Shown: positions 25,740 to 34,085, counted from the first letter of the stretch. The stretch is 64,000 nucleotides of DNA from Fimbriimonas ginsengisoli Gsoil 348 (GCA_945881865.1 CAMCVK010000001.1:124001-188000), one strand, 5' to 3'. Made by a program: numbers and translations. Notes: a model not told the origin generated them from the letters alone.

Positions 25740-26769
25740 TCACCGGACTGCCTTCTGGCAGGCCATCTTGGCCGGCGAGTTTTCCGCAGGAAAGCTCGCC
25801 GGCTTTCTTTCGCAACTCGATCCCGATGACGCGACAAGCGTAGAGACGCTCATGCGTAACCCGAAACTTACGGACCGGGAACGAAGCCAAATTCGCCAGT
25901 CCCAGACGGCATCGACCGAGGGCGTCACCTGGCTGGAGGAAGCAAACTTCCCGGAGCCACTTCTGGGTGTTTCCGGCTTGCCGCCCGCGTTAACTTTTCG
26001 CGGTGACAGAGCGGCTCTGAACCTGCCTGCTATCGCCATCGTCGGCACACGCTCCGCCGGAACCTATGGTAAAGCCTGTGCCCAGAAGTTCGCGGAGGCG
26101 TTTGCGCGGGCCGGAGTCACCGTCGTATCAGGCGGAGCCCTGGGAATTGATGCAGCGGCCCACCGCGGCGCGCTGAACGTAGCCGGAAGATCCGTTGCAG
26201 TTTTGGCCACCGGCGTTGATGGGGTTTACCCCCCGCTGAACGCGGGTCTGTTCAAAGAATTGCTTCCCTCGGGCGGTCTCCTCAGCCAATATGCGGTCGG
26301 ATCGACTCCGGATAGCTACAAGTTTCTGCAGCGAAACTATCTGATTGCGGCATTAAGTCTCGCGGTTTTGGTGATCGAAGCCCCGGCAAAGAGCGGGGCT
26401 CTACGGACCGCCCAGCACGCCGCCGAGCTTGGTCGAGAGGTTTTTGTCGTTCCGGCCAACTTAGACAACCGAAACTTTTACGGATCGTTTCAGTTGATTC
26501 GAGATGGGGCGACCTTGGTGACGCATCCGGAGCAGATTCTAGAATCCCTTGGCATCGGCGGTCTATTCACCCCGGCCAACGAGCCGGCACCAGAATCGAA
26601 TTCACTGGCCGACAAGATTCTTCGGGTGCTCTCGGTCGATGCCGTCGCGCCAGAGGTTCTGGTGGCGCAGGTGGACGCCGACCCCTCGGACGTTCTTGCC
26701 GAGCTGACCGTCCTCGAAATTGATGGCCTCATCCTGCGAGACGGCGGGAAATACGCGAAAAAACCATGA
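25720..26769 (+). CDS. dprA: DNA processing protein DprA
   Basis: A 349-residue DprA/Smf protein that loads RecA on incoming single-stranded DNA during natural transformation. The Rossmann core is plain: AIVGTRSAGTYGKA, VVSGGALGIDAAAHRGAL, VLATGVDGVYPPLN, SGALRTAQHAAELGREVFVVP. The C-terminal winged helix (ILRVLSVDAVAPEVLVAQ...VLAELTVLEIDG) is present. The start lies in the Gly-rich end of the previous gene; GTG 25720 or 25723 is chosen because upstream in-frame starts would translate that repeat. It overlaps nagA by 4 bases. Confidence 0.9.
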   Translation: MVAETTSHRTAFWQAILAGEFSAGKLAGFLSQLDPDDATSVETLMRNPKLTDRERSQIRQSQTASTEGVTWLEEANFPEPLLGVSGLPPALTFRGDRAALNLPAIAIVGTRSAGTYGKACAQKFAEAFARAGVTVVSGGALGIDAAAHRGALNVAGRSVAVLATGVDGVYPPLNAGLFKELLPSGGLLSQYAVGSTPDSYKFLQRNYLIAALSLAVLVIEAPAKSGALRTAQHAAELGREVFVVPANLDNRNFYGSFQLIRDGATLVTHPEQILESLGIGGLFTPANEPAPESNSLADKILRVLSVDAVAPEVLVAQVDADPSDVLAELTVLEIDGLILRDGGKYAKKP

Positions 26770-27809
26770 GTCTTCCCCTCTTTCAAACCGTCGGCCCGTC
26801 CGGATTCGGCGTTTATGCTTTCGACGCCGCGACCTGGGAGCTCACCCGGCACGACGGATCGAGCGAGAACATCCTTGCTCCCGGCTTCGTCGATATCCAC
26901 ATCCACGGGAGCTTTGGCATCGACTTCATGTCGGCCTCAACGTCGGATATCTTGCGCTGGGCCAATGAATTGGCCCAGTTTGGATACGAATACTTCTACC
27001 CAACGACAGTGAGTGCGTCTTTACCGGACGTTCAGCGGGCGCTCGCCATTCTGCCCGAGCACCCGATGATTCCTGGCTTCCACCTGGAGGGACCCTTCCT
27101 ATCGCCGAAATTTCCCGGGGCTCAACCACCCGAGGCGATTGTGCCGATTCCGGCAGCGGATTCACTTTGGTGGGAGGTCCTGAACGACCCTCGGCTCCGC
27201 GTGATCACCCTCGCGCCCGAGTTGAACGACGCGCAAAGCCTCGTTGCCCGTCTTTCGCGCCGAGGAGTTGCCGTTTCGATGGGGCACACGAACGCGGATT
27301 CCTTCCAGACCCACTCGGCGATTCTCGCCGGAGCGCGCCACACCACCCACACCTATAACGCCATGCGACCGCTCCACCATCGCGAACCGGGCGTTCTGGG
27401 CGTCTCGCTCGGCGATCCGGGCGTGCTTTGCGAGCTGATTTACGACCGAATTCATGTCCATCCGGATGCGGCGCGGGTTCTTTTTGCGGCGAAGGGGCCG
27501 AACGGCGTGATCGCGGTGAGTGACGCCACGATGGCCGCCGGGATGGCCCCAGGGAGTGAGATCGTCATGTGGGGACTGGCTTGCACGGTCGGCGAGAAGC
27601 AGGTTCGCCTGCACGATGGAACCTTGGCCGGTAGCGGCATCACCCTCTTCGACGCCTTTCAGAATTTACTCGCGGACTTCGGGCCGGAGAAGGCGATTCG
27701 GGCGACAAGTCTCACTCCGCGGCAGTCGATGGGCTTACCGGAACCCAACTTGTACAACGTTTTCGGTCCGGACGGCGAGCTCAGAGATCAGATTCGGCGG
27801 CCCGCTTAA
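26766..27809 (+). CDS. nagA: N-acetylglucosamine-6-phosphate deacetylase
   Basis: A 347-residue amidohydrolase that turns GlcNAc-6-phosphate into glucosamine-6-phosphate in amino-sugar and wall recycling. Metal and active-site motifs are GFVDIHIHG, FHLEGPFLS, MGHTNADS, HTYNAMRPLHHREPG and AVSDATMAAG, with the catalytic Asp in the last. The ATG overlaps the dprA stop. The 3' end overlaps the convergent tsaC gene by 29 bases. Confidence 0.93.
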   Translation: MSLPLFQTVGPSGFGVYAFDAATWELTRHDGSSENILAPGFVDIHIHGSFGIDFMSASTSDILRWANELAQFGYEYFYPTTVSASLPDVQRALAILPEHPMIPGFHLEGPFLSPKFPGAQPPEAIVPIPAADSLWWEVLNDPRLRVITLAPELNDAQSLVARLSRRGVAVSMGHTNADSFQTHSAILAGARHTTHTYNAMRPLHHREPGVLGVSLGDPGVLCELIYDRIHVHPDAARVLFAAKGPNGVIAVSDATMAAGMAPGSEIVMWGLACTVGEKQVRLHDGTLAGSGITLFDAFQNLLADFGPEKAIRATSLTPRQSMGLPEPNLYNVFGPDGELRDQIRRPA

Positions 27810-28686
27810 GCCGGTCCCGAATCGCATCCCAATCTGCACCCGCCGACGGAATCTCCGCAAAAATCGTGACGTGGCCCCGACGATCTAGCTCATGCAACGC
27901 GGAGTAGAGAAGGCTGGCCGCGCGGTGAGGGTCTGTGCCCAAAGATATCTGGGAGGGCATAGCCGGGCCAAAACAGAGACCCGGGCGATCACCGATTGAC
28001 TCTACCAACACAAGTTTTGTCAGCGGGGAGTAGTGCTTAGGATGGCTACCTGGCATGCGCGGCGCGGGAGCACCGTCGTACACGGCATCCAGCTCCGCCT
28101 GCAAGATTTGCCCCGGTCTCAACACCCGCGGTTCTTCCCCCGTCAGGTCGAGAATTGTCGACTCCAAACCAACCGAACATGGCCCGCCGTCCAGTACCGC
28201 AAAGCAGTGCTGCAAAATCTCCGGATCGACATCCTCGGCGCGAGTCGCCGAGAGCCGCGTGAACCGATTCGCGCTCGGGGCGGTTAGCGGCCGACCGGCG
28301 GCTGAGATGAGAGCCTGCGCGACCGAGTGAGCCGGAAGCCGAATCGCAACCGTGTTTTGTCCGCCGGTTACCGTGAAGTCCACGCTAGAAGACTTAACCA
28401 TAACGAGCGTCAGCGGACCCGGCCAAAACCGCGACGCATAGTCGTCAGCCGCCGTCGTCCATTCCTGCACGAGCGGCTTCGCCTGGTCGACCGAGCTGAC
28501 ATGAACAATAAGCGGGTGGTCCGACGGGCGACCTTTGGCGGCAAAAGTAGCGCGAACCGCTGACGGATTCGTGGCGTCGGCAGCCAGGCCATACACCGTT
28601 TCGGTTGGCATCACGACCAGCTCCCCACGTCGCAGTGCCTCGGCGCAGCAGGCGATGTTCTCTTCCGTTGGCGTGAGCCGCCTCAT
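27781..28686 (-). CDS. tsaC: L-threonylcarbamoyladenylate synthase (Sua5 type)
   Basis: A 301-residue enzyme that makes threonylcarbamoyl-AMP for the t6A37 tRNA modification. The YrdC domain shows MPTETVYGLAADA, KGRPSDHPLIVHV and APSANRFTRLSAT. The extra C-terminal Sua5 domain (after RPGQILQAELDAV) is present, marking the long type. ATG 28686 overlaps the aroE stop by 4 bases. A longer frame reaching 28884 lies inside aroE and is rejected. The last 29 bases overlap nagA. Confidence 0.94.
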   Translation of the reverse strand: MRRLTPTEENIACCAEALRRGELVVMPTETVYGLAADATNPSAVRATFAAKGRPSDHPLIVHVSSVDQAKPLVQEWTTAADDYASRFWPGPLTLVMVKSSSVDFTVTGGQNTVAIRLPAHSVAQALISAAGRPLTAPSANRFTRLSATRAEDVDPEILQHCFAVLDGGPCSVGLESTILDLTGEEPRVLRPGQILQAELDAVYDGAPAPRMPGSHPKHYSPLTKLVLVESIGDRPGLCFGPAMPSQISLGTDPHRAASLLYSALHELDRRGHVTIFAEIPSAGADWDAIRDRLKRAAESDL

Positions 28687-29468
28687 GAGATCGCCACCAG
28701 CATGGCTTCCCGCGGCGCGGCAACGCCCAACCACCACTCCAGGGCGAGGGCCCCTTGCTCCATCAGCATCCCACGGCCGTCTTGTGCGGTCAGGCCATTC
28801 TGCAAAGCTTCCCGCATGAACGGCGACGGCTCCGCGCCATACATCAGGTCCACGGCGTGGGCGGAGGGCCGAACGCCCGCCCAATCAATTGAAAGCCCCG
28901 ACCCAAGCAGCTCCGCCGAAGTCGCATTGACCAGCAGATCCGCCCCTGCCACCGCTGCTTCTTCCCGCACCTCCCCGCCGATAAGCGCAGCGAGACTCTC
29001 CGCCCGCGACCGAGTCCGATTGTAAATCTCGACCTTCCAGCCCACATCCGCAAGCGCGACCGCGACCGCCGCCGCACTTCCCCCCGCCCCCAGAATCACG
29101 GCAAGGCCCGGTTCTTTAACGGGGAGCGACCGGAGAAAGCCCGGCCCGTCCGTGTTTCGCCCGACGAGTCCATCGAGTCGAACCGTATTCACGGCGCCGA
29201 TGCGCCGGGCTAGGTCTTCCACCTGCTCGCATGCCGCGAGCGCCTCCGCCTTATGGGGAACGGTGACGTTCACGCCGCGGTAGCTCAGGGTTCGAAGATG
29301 AAGCAAAGCGGCGCGGACTTCGCCGACGGGAACCCGAACCGCCCGGTAGGAAAGGTCTAGCCCCAGCTCACGGTAGGCAGCGGCGTGCATGGCGGGCGAC
29401 TTCGAATGCGAAATTGGGTCACCGATGACCGCAAAGTCGCCGGGAATCGCCTCTCGCCACTCGGTCAC
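28683..29468 (-). CDS. aroE: shikimate dehydrogenase
   Basis: A 261-residue NADPH-dependent enzyme of the shikimate pathway. It has SHSKSPAMHAAAYREL with the shikimate-binding Ser residues, NVTVPHKAEAL with the catalytic Lys, NTDGPGFLRSL, and a nucleotide-binding loop GAGGSAAAVAVAL followed by NRTRSRAESL. The length is normal. Its start overlaps the fusion gene upstream by 4 bases and its stop overlaps tsaC, so it lies mid-operon. Confidence 0.94.
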   Translation of the reverse strand: MTEWREAIPGDFAVIGDPISHSKSPAMHAAAYRELGLDLSYRAVRVPVGEVRAALLHLRTLSYRGVNVTVPHKAEALAACEQVEDLARRIGAVNTVRLDGLVGRNTDGPGFLRSLPVKEPGLAVILGAGGSAAAVAVALADVGWKVEIYNRTRSRAESLAALIGGEVREEAAVAGADLLVNATSAELLGSGLSIDWAGVRPSAHAVDLMYGAEPSPFMREALQNGLTAQDGRGMLMEQGALALEWWLGVAAPREAMLVAIS

Positions 29469-30526
29469 GACTTATCGGCCCGGAACGCAAACTTACGCAT
29501 CGCCCAGAAGTTCCAGATGGCGACGACTCCACTCGCGATGATGCTCGAAGGCAGAATGGGATGCCCCGGCAACGCGTTCACGACCAGCGTGTAGAGGCCT
29601 GCATTCAGCGTGACGGCAACCAAAGCGACCATCCAAAACCGTTTTGCCTGCCCGGCCCCGAGTTCGCTTCCCTTCGCGTTGAACGTCCAAGCACGGTTGA
29701 AGAGAAAGCTGTTGATGCTGGCAACGACCCAGGCCAAAATGGCAACTACCGGAGCGGCGGCACCCTGCGGTTCCTTTGCGAAGCTAAATAAGTTAGGCAC
29801 ACTATCGATCAGCCACGCACCAACCGTGTCTCCAAAACCGGTGCCTCGCAACAAGATGAGCTTCACCGCGTAATCGATGAGAAACGACGTACCGCCGACC
29901 ACCAGAAAACGGAACAGCTGTTTGATGAGAGTCTGCTGGGGAGTCACGACAACGGCGGCTTCCGACTCCGGCACCACCAGCGCTTGGTAAATCGGTCCGG
30001 TGAGCAAACGTTCGATGAACCGATTGATGGCCGTGCCCTTGAACTCATTGTGGTGAATCCGTTGCACCCAAATCGCGTCGATTCCGCTTCGGTTCGCGCC
30101 GAGAATGTCGGTCATCAGCTGGTCGCCGATCATCACTGCTTCGTTAGGCTTCCTATCGAACTTCTGCAGCGCCAGCTCATACATGTTCCGGCTGGGCTTT
30201 CGCCGCCCCCGAACGGTGGGAATCCCCAATCGCGCGCAGATGCGGTCCAGCCGTTCCACCCGGCTCGTATTGCTGAGGATACAGAGCGAAAAGCCGGCGT
30301 CTTTCGCCCGTTGGAGCCAAGCAAGCGTCGATTCCTCGAAGTCTTCTGCCTTCCACCGCACGATGGTGTTGTCCACATCGATGAGGATCAGCCGCTTCCC
30401 ACTATCCCAAAGAGCCATCAGGTCGACGTTTTCCAAAGCATCCGTCGCCTGAACGGGCAAAAACGGGTGGATGGCGGAGTTCACCCGGCTTTTCTCAAAC
30501 CGACCGCTTTGCCACTCGCGCTTCAT
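29465..30526 (-). CDS. YqeG-like HAD phosphatase fused to a GtrA membrane domain
   Basis: A 353-residue two-domain protein. Residues 1-190 are a HAD IIIA phosphatase like YqeG: motif I ILIDVDNTIV (nucleophile Asp50, Asp52), motif II ILSNTSR, a Lys in RGRRKPSRN, and motif IV MIGDQLMTDILGA. Residues 205-350 have four hydrophobic helices with GtrA features (FLVVGGTSFLIDYAVK, INSFLFNRAWTF, AIWNFWAMRKFAF). GtrA proteins flip or carry polyprenyl-linked sugars. yqeG lies near aroE in Firmicutes too. The fusion implies phosphatase action at the membrane; the substrate is unknown. Confidence 0.85.
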   Translation of the reverse strand: MKREWQSGRFEKSRVNSAIHPFLPVQATDALENVDLMALWDSGKRLILIDVDNTIVRWKAEDFEESTLAWLQRAKDAGFSLCILSNTSRVERLDRICARLGIPTVRGRRKPSRNMYELALQKFDRKPNEAVMIGDQLMTDILGANRSGIDAIWVQRIHHNEFKGTAINRFIERLLTGPIYQALVVPESEAAVVVTPQQTLIKQLFRFLVVGGTSFLIDYAVKLILLRGTGFGDTVGAWLIDSVPNLFSFAKEPQGAAAPVVAILAWVVASINSFLFNRAWTFNAKGSELGAGQAKRFWMVALVAVTLNAGLYTLVVNALPGHPILPSSIIASGVVAIWNFWAMRKFAFRADKS

Positions 30527-31539
30527 CGGCTTGTTTCCTTAAGCAAGGCCGCCTGCTCGCGTTTCCGTCTTCGAAAGTTGTTTTCGTGCATCGCCAGATC
30601 TTCAGCAAACTCGCTGTGCCCATCCGGCATCGCGACGTAATAGAGGTAATTGTGACGCGCCGGAGCCATGGCTGCCCGCAAGCTCACCACCGACGGCGAG
30701 CAAATCGGCGTGGGAGGAAGGCCGTCGTTAAGATATAGGTTGTAGGGCGAGACGATTGACTTGTACTCGCTTCGCAGCAGCGGCCGCCACTTCTGGATTC
30801 CGTAATTGATCGCGGCATCAATTTGCAGCCGCATACCCTTCCGCAGGCGATTCTCGATGACCCCCGCGACGACCTTCCGCTCCGGGTCCAGCTTCACCTC
30901 TAGTTCCACCAGAGAAGCAACCGTCACCAGGCGATGAAGGTTCTTGGGTCGCCCCAACGGAACCCACACTCGGCGCTCGAAATTTCGCAACTGACGTCGG
31001 ATGACGCCCTCGGCTCCCAGTAGTGGCGGCAGATCATAGGTGTCGGGATAAAGATATCCCTCCAAACTGTCCTTCGGCAAAGGGAACGAAACGGAGGATT
31101 GAAATTGGGCCGGTTGCTTGGTGAGCCGAACGTATGCCTCTGCCGAACACACGTTTGCCTTTTCCAAAAGGCGCGCGTTCCGCCGCACCCAGTTCGTCTC
31201 GGGCAAGCGAACCATCTGCCGAATCGGCTTTGCTAGGGTGGTCAAAAGCGTGCGTAAGGCAGACCCTTGCGAGACTTCGTAAGTTCCCGCCGGAACCTGC
31301 TGGGACCGCCAGTTAAATCGCGCCCACCATCCGGCAATCGTTGCGTTGCGAAGAATCTTCCGCTTTTCCAGGTCGGCAAGGGCTACCGAAACCGGAATCG
31401 CCTTCTCGTACCGAACGAAGACTTTTTTGCTGCCGGGCACCGGCTCCAGCTCGACCGTCAGCCAATAGAAGACACCAGCGGCCGCCGCAATAACAAGCCC
31501 CAAACCGGCCAAAATCGCCTTACGGGTTCTGGGCTTCAA
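30523..31539 (-). CDS. mltG: endolytic peptidoglycan transglycosylase MltG
   Basis: A 338-residue YceG-like enzyme that cuts nascent glycan strands. It has a single N-terminal transmembrane helix (AILAGLGLVIAAAAGVFYWL). A LysM-like segment follows, then the catalytic region VASLVELEVKLDPERKVVAGVIENRLRKGMRLQIDAAINYG, including the Glu of the ASLVE motif. NLYLNDGLPPTPICSPS and YYVAMPDGHSEFAEDLAMHENN complete the family pattern. It overlaps ruvX by 20 bases. Confidence 0.94.
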   Translation of the reverse strand: MKPRTRKAILAGLGLVIAAAAGVFYWLTVELEPVPGSKKVFVRYEKAIPVSVALADLEKRKILRNATIAGWWARFNWRSQQVPAGTYEVSQGSALRTLLTTLAKPIRQMVRLPETNWVRRNARLLEKANVCSAEAYVRLTKQPAQFQSSVSFPLPKDSLEGYLYPDTYDLPPLLGAEGVIRRQLRNFERRVWVPLGRPKNLHRLVTVASLVELEVKLDPERKVVAGVIENRLRKGMRLQIDAAINYGIQKWRPLLRSEYKSIVSPYNLYLNDGLPPTPICSPSVVSLRAAMAPARHNYLYYVAMPDGHSEFAEDLAMHENNFRRRKREQAALLKETSR

Positions 31540-31927
31540 AAAAGAACCTCTGCAAAATTTGGCACGCGGCTTCCCCGTCGCGTTTTCGTTTTCGGCCGGC
31601 GGCGGTAAGGCCGCTCGCCATCAGGTTGACTTCGGCGGCAAGACTAGTGAATGACTCGTCGACGTAGTGAACCGTTAGCCCCCGACCCTCTAAGATCGCG
31701 CCAAATTGGCGGCAAACTTTTTCCATCCGGTCGTCATCGTAGCCCGGCACGCCCAAAACCAGGGCCTGCGCCTGCTCCTTTCGGTAAGACTGGAAAACCT
31801 GTTCGGCATCGGAAGTCAGCTTGCCGACCGCCGCCAAACTAGGCCGAGGCGTCGCGACCGAAAACTCGGTTTCGCCGACCGCAATGCCGATTCGGCGAAA
31901 ACCGAGGTCAACGGCAAGCACGCGCAA
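31520..31927 (-). CDS. ruvX: Holliday junction resolvase RuvX/YqgF
   Basis: A 135-residue RNase H-like nuclease. The acidic residues lie in AVDLGFRRIGIAVG (first Asp), VDESFTSLAAE (central Glu) and RDGEAACQILQRFF (last Asp). YqgF is thought to process Holliday junctions or the 5' end of pre-16S rRNA. The size is typical. It pairs with mltG in many genomes, as here. Confidence 0.93.
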   Translation of the reverse strand: MRVLAVDLGFRRIGIAVGETEFSVATPRPSLAAVGKLTSDAEQVFQSYRKEQAQALVLGVPGYDDDRMEKVCRQFGAILEGRGLTVHYVDESFTSLAAEVNLMASGLTAAGRKRKRDGEAACQILQRFFFEAQNP

Positions 31928-31934
31928 GCCGGAC

Positions 31935-32708
31935 CTACTCGCCCCGCAGCGCCGCGAGAACTTCCTCGTGCACCAGACCGTTCGTCGTGATGAAGTCGTG
32001 TCGGCCGACGGCGTTGGGAATCAGCGCGCTTTGTCCGCCCAAGCCGGAAGCCCGGCCCCCGGCCTCGCGAACGATCAGGTCGAGCGCCGACATATCCCAA
32101 AGACTCACGCCCGGGTCGATCATGGCTTCGATTCTTCCGGTCGCCACCAGCGCGTGGCCGTAGGCGTCGTTCCAGGTTCGCTCGTCCATCGCCCGCTCGG
32201 CCAGCTTGATCACTCCGTCGAGAAGACCCTTATCTCGTAGGCGCTTCGGTCCGCTAAAGCTGACGACTCCACCGGTCATCGCCGACTTCGACGAAACCCG
32301 GCAGGGCCGACCGTTGAAAAATGCGCCGCTGCCAGTCTCGGCATAGACCACTTCATCCAATGCCGGGAAGAGGCAAATTCCTACGATCGGCTGAAAGTTC
32401 ACTTCGTAGCTCAGTAGCGTGGAATACAACGGCACGCCGGAGATGAACGCCTTCGTTCCGTCGATCGGGTCGATGATCCATCGGTCCGGAATCGTGTTGT
32501 CGCCGCCCTCTTCCTCGCCGAGAATATAGTCGTCCGGGTAGTACCGTGCGATCATCTCGCGAATCAGGCGCTCTGCCCCGCGGTCGGCCGCCGTCACCGG
32601 GGTTTCGTCCGACTTCAGGTCCACCGCCGTGCCGGTCTGAAACATAGACAGCGTGAACTTCCCGCCTCGATCAGCGGCATCCAAAGCGAAGGCGAGTCGC
32701 GGCGACAT
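31935..32708 (-). CDS. inositol monophosphatase-family phosphatase, HisN-like
   Basis: A 257-residue IMPase-fold enzyme with the metal motifs GEEEGG, WIIDPIDGTKAFISGVPLY and SLWDMSALDLIVREAGG. The phrase IDPIDGTKAFISGVPLY is closer to histidinol-phosphate phosphatases (HisN) than to inositol phosphatases, and hisB here lacks a fused phosphatase, so a histidine role is plausible. Other sugar-phosphate or 3'-phosphoadenosine targets remain possible. It is the first gene of the minus-strand unit that includes ruvX and mltG. Confidence 0.88.
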   Translation of the reverse strand: MSPRLAFALDAADRGGKFTLSMFQTGTAVDLKSDETPVTAADRGAERLIREMIARYYPDDYILGEEEGGDNTIPDRWIIDPIDGTKAFISGVPLYSTLLSYEVNFQPIVGICLFPALDEVVYAETGSGAFFNGRPCRVSSKSAMTGGVVSFSGPKRLRDKGLLDGVIKLAERAMDERTWNDAYGHALVATGRIEAMIDPGVSLWDMSALDLIVREAGGRASGLGGQSALIPNAVGRHDFITTNGLVHEEVLAALRGE

Positions 32709-32767
32709 GATGTTTTATTGTGGCCGGTTTGGAGTCCTGGGTTTACGCTGATGGGTATCGTTCGAAA

Positions 32768-33652
32768 ATGGCAACGACGCTCACTCCCGCTCAGATTTCG
32801 GACTTCATCGAAAACGGGTTTCTCAAGATCGAAGCTGGCTTCCCCGCCGAAGTCGCGCATGAATGGGCGGCGACCGCCTTCGACCGCCTAGGGATTGACG
32901 CGAACGACAAATCGACGTGGAACGTGGACCGCGTTCATATGCCGGGTTCGCGATCGGTGGACGTTGCCGAATTCGCGCCGAAGGTCTGGGCGGCGGCCTG
33001 TGAACTTTGCGGCGGTGAGGATCGCGTGGTTTCTCCGTGGAACTGGGGCGACGGCTTCATCGTGAACCTGGGCGAGCGGTCGAGCGAGCCCTGGCAGGCG
33101 GCCTCGGCAGAGTGTCCGGGCTGGCACAAAGACGGCGACTTTTTTCTGCACTTTCTGGATTCGCCCGAGCAAGGCTTGCTGACGCTCGTTCTCTGGACCG
33201 ACGTCGTGCATCAGGGCGGGCCGACCTACCTCGCCGCCGATTCGGTCGGCGTCATCGCGAGGTTTATGGCGAACCACCCGGAGGGCGTTGAGCCGGGCGG
33301 CTTCGATTTCAAGGCTCGGATTCGGGAGTGCGAGCGGTTCACCGAGGCCACCGGCAAGGCGGGCGACGTCTATCTCATCCATCCCTACGCGCTGCACGCG
33401 GTCTCGCAGAACATCCTCCGGGTGGCCCGGATCATCACGAATCCGCCGATCACCCTGCGCGAGCCGATGCAATTCGACCGGCCCGACGGTGCCTATTCTC
33501 CGGTGGAGCGGGCAATTCTGGCCGGGCTCGGGGTGGATCGGTATGCGTTTTCGCCGGCGGCGGAGCGGCGGAAGATTGTTCCGGGCCGACTTGTGGAACA
33601 GGCCCGGTTGGCCGCCGAGGAAGCCGCCCGCGCGGCGGCACGCGCTGGCTAG
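32768..33652 (+). CDS. phytanoyl-CoA dioxygenase family protein
   Basis: A 294-residue non-heme Fe(II)/2-oxoglutarate-dependent oxygenase. The iron ligands look like WHKDGDFF (His, Asp) and the distal His in YLIHPYALHAVSQN, and an Arg that could hold 2-oxoglutarate follows in VARIITNPP. The start is taken at ATG 32768, with TATCGT six bases before it (32756-32761), a possible leaderless arrangement; an upstream frame lacks support. The C-terminus ends in an Ala/Arg-rich helix. The substrate is unknown and the gene is not in an obvious pathway cluster. Confidence 0.85.
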   Translation: MATTLTPAQISDFIENGFLKIEAGFPAEVAHEWAATAFDRLGIDANDKSTWNVDRVHMPGSRSVDVAEFAPKVWAAACELCGGEDRVVSPWNWGDGFIVNLGERSSEPWQAASAECPGWHKDGDFFLHFLDSPEQGLLTLVLWTDVVHQGGPTYLAADSVGVIARFMANHPEGVEPGGFDFKARIRECERFTEATGKAGDVYLIHPYALHAVSQNILRVARIITNPPITLREPMQFDRPDGAYSPVERAILAGLGVDRYAFSPAAERRKIVPGRLVEQARLAAEEAARAAARAG

Positions 33653-33699
33653 TTTGCTTTTTTCTTGTCGTCCGCAGGGTATTATTTGTGTTCTGCCAC

Positions 33700-33775
33700 G
33701 GGGGGTTAGCTCAGTTGGTAGAGCGCCTGCTTTGCAAGCAGGATGTCAGGGGTTCGAGTCCCCTACCCTCCACCA
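33700..33775 (+). tRNA. tRNA-Ala (UGC anticodon)
   Basis: A 76-base cloverleaf with encoded CCA. The acceptor is GGGGGGT/ACCCTCC, D arm GCTC/GAGC, anticodon stem CCTGC/GCAGG around TTTGCAA (anticodon TGC), T arm AGGGG-TTCGAGT-CCCCT, discriminator A. The 3' 37 bases (33739-33775) recur at 34049-34085. Confidence 0.96.
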
Positions 33776-33787
33776 CCTACTACGGCC

Positions 33788-34042
33788 ATGTATTTGGTCT
33801 ACATCCTCCTCTCGGAAGTAACGGGGCGTTTTTACGTCGGGCATACCGTCGACATTCTAGACAGAGTGACCCGGCACAACGACGGTAGATCGGCATCCAC
33901 GAAGTCGGGCCGGCCCTGGGCGCTGGTTCACACCGAAACGTTTGAATCCCGGGCCGAGGCTATGGCGCGGGAGACGCAGATCAAGGGCTGGAAGTCTGCC
34001 GAAGCGATCCGTCGCTTAGTTGGCGAGCGTCCCGATCTTTGA
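33788..34042 (+). CDS. single-domain GIY-YIG endonuclease
   Basis: An 84-residue protein made of little but a GIY-YIG nuclease fold. MYLVYILLSEVTGRFYVGHT gives the Y-(V)Y-(I)L and YVG strands; DRVTRHNDG holds the Arg; GRPWALV, the EAMARETQIK helix with its catalytic Glu, and WKS complete the pattern. Small members like this occur singly or next to tRNA genes. The ATG at 33788 lies 12 bases after the tRNA-Ala; an earlier in-frame GTG would translate tRNA sequence. The stop falls in the hairpin before the duplicated tRNA end. Confidence 0.9.
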   Translation: MYLVYILLSEVTGRFYVGHTVDILDRVTRHNDGRSASTKSGRPWALVHTETFESRAEAMARETQIKGWKSAEAIRRLVGERPDL

Positions 34043-34048
34043 TCGGGA

Positions 34049-34085
34049 CAGGATGTCAGGGGTTCGAGCCCCCTACCCTCCACCA
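34049..34085 (+). repeat. duplicated 3' end of tRNA-Ala
   Basis: CAGGATGTCAGGGGTTCGAG, then CCCCCTACCCTCCACCA, repeats the last 37 bases of the upstream tRNA-Ala with one change. It contains the T arm, acceptor strand and CCA but lacks a 5' half, so it cannot be a tRNA. It acts as the right border of the GIY-YIG element. Confidence 0.9.

Larger units (their letters stand above)
33739..34085 (+). mobile_element. tRNA-flanked GIY-YIG mini-element
   Basis: A 37-bp direct repeat (copy 1, the 3' half of tRNA-Ala, 33739-33775; copy 2, 34049-34085; one difference, T to C at the last T-loop base) flanks 273 bp that hold little except a GIY-YIG nuclease gene. A perfect hairpin, TCCCGATC-TTT-GATCGGGA, at 34030-34048 abuts copy 2 and includes the stop codon. 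The layout is that of an element integrated at a tRNA 3' end, with the tRNA left whole. No integrase is present. Confidence 0.65.

Noticed and set aside
28687-28884. N-terminal extension of tsaC
   Set aside because: The extension is out-of-frame aroE sequence with no homology.
33776-34048. Phage integrase or excisionase in the tRNA-bounded element
   Set aside because: The 273 bp hold a single GIY-YIG gene and a hairpin; no recombinase motif is seen.
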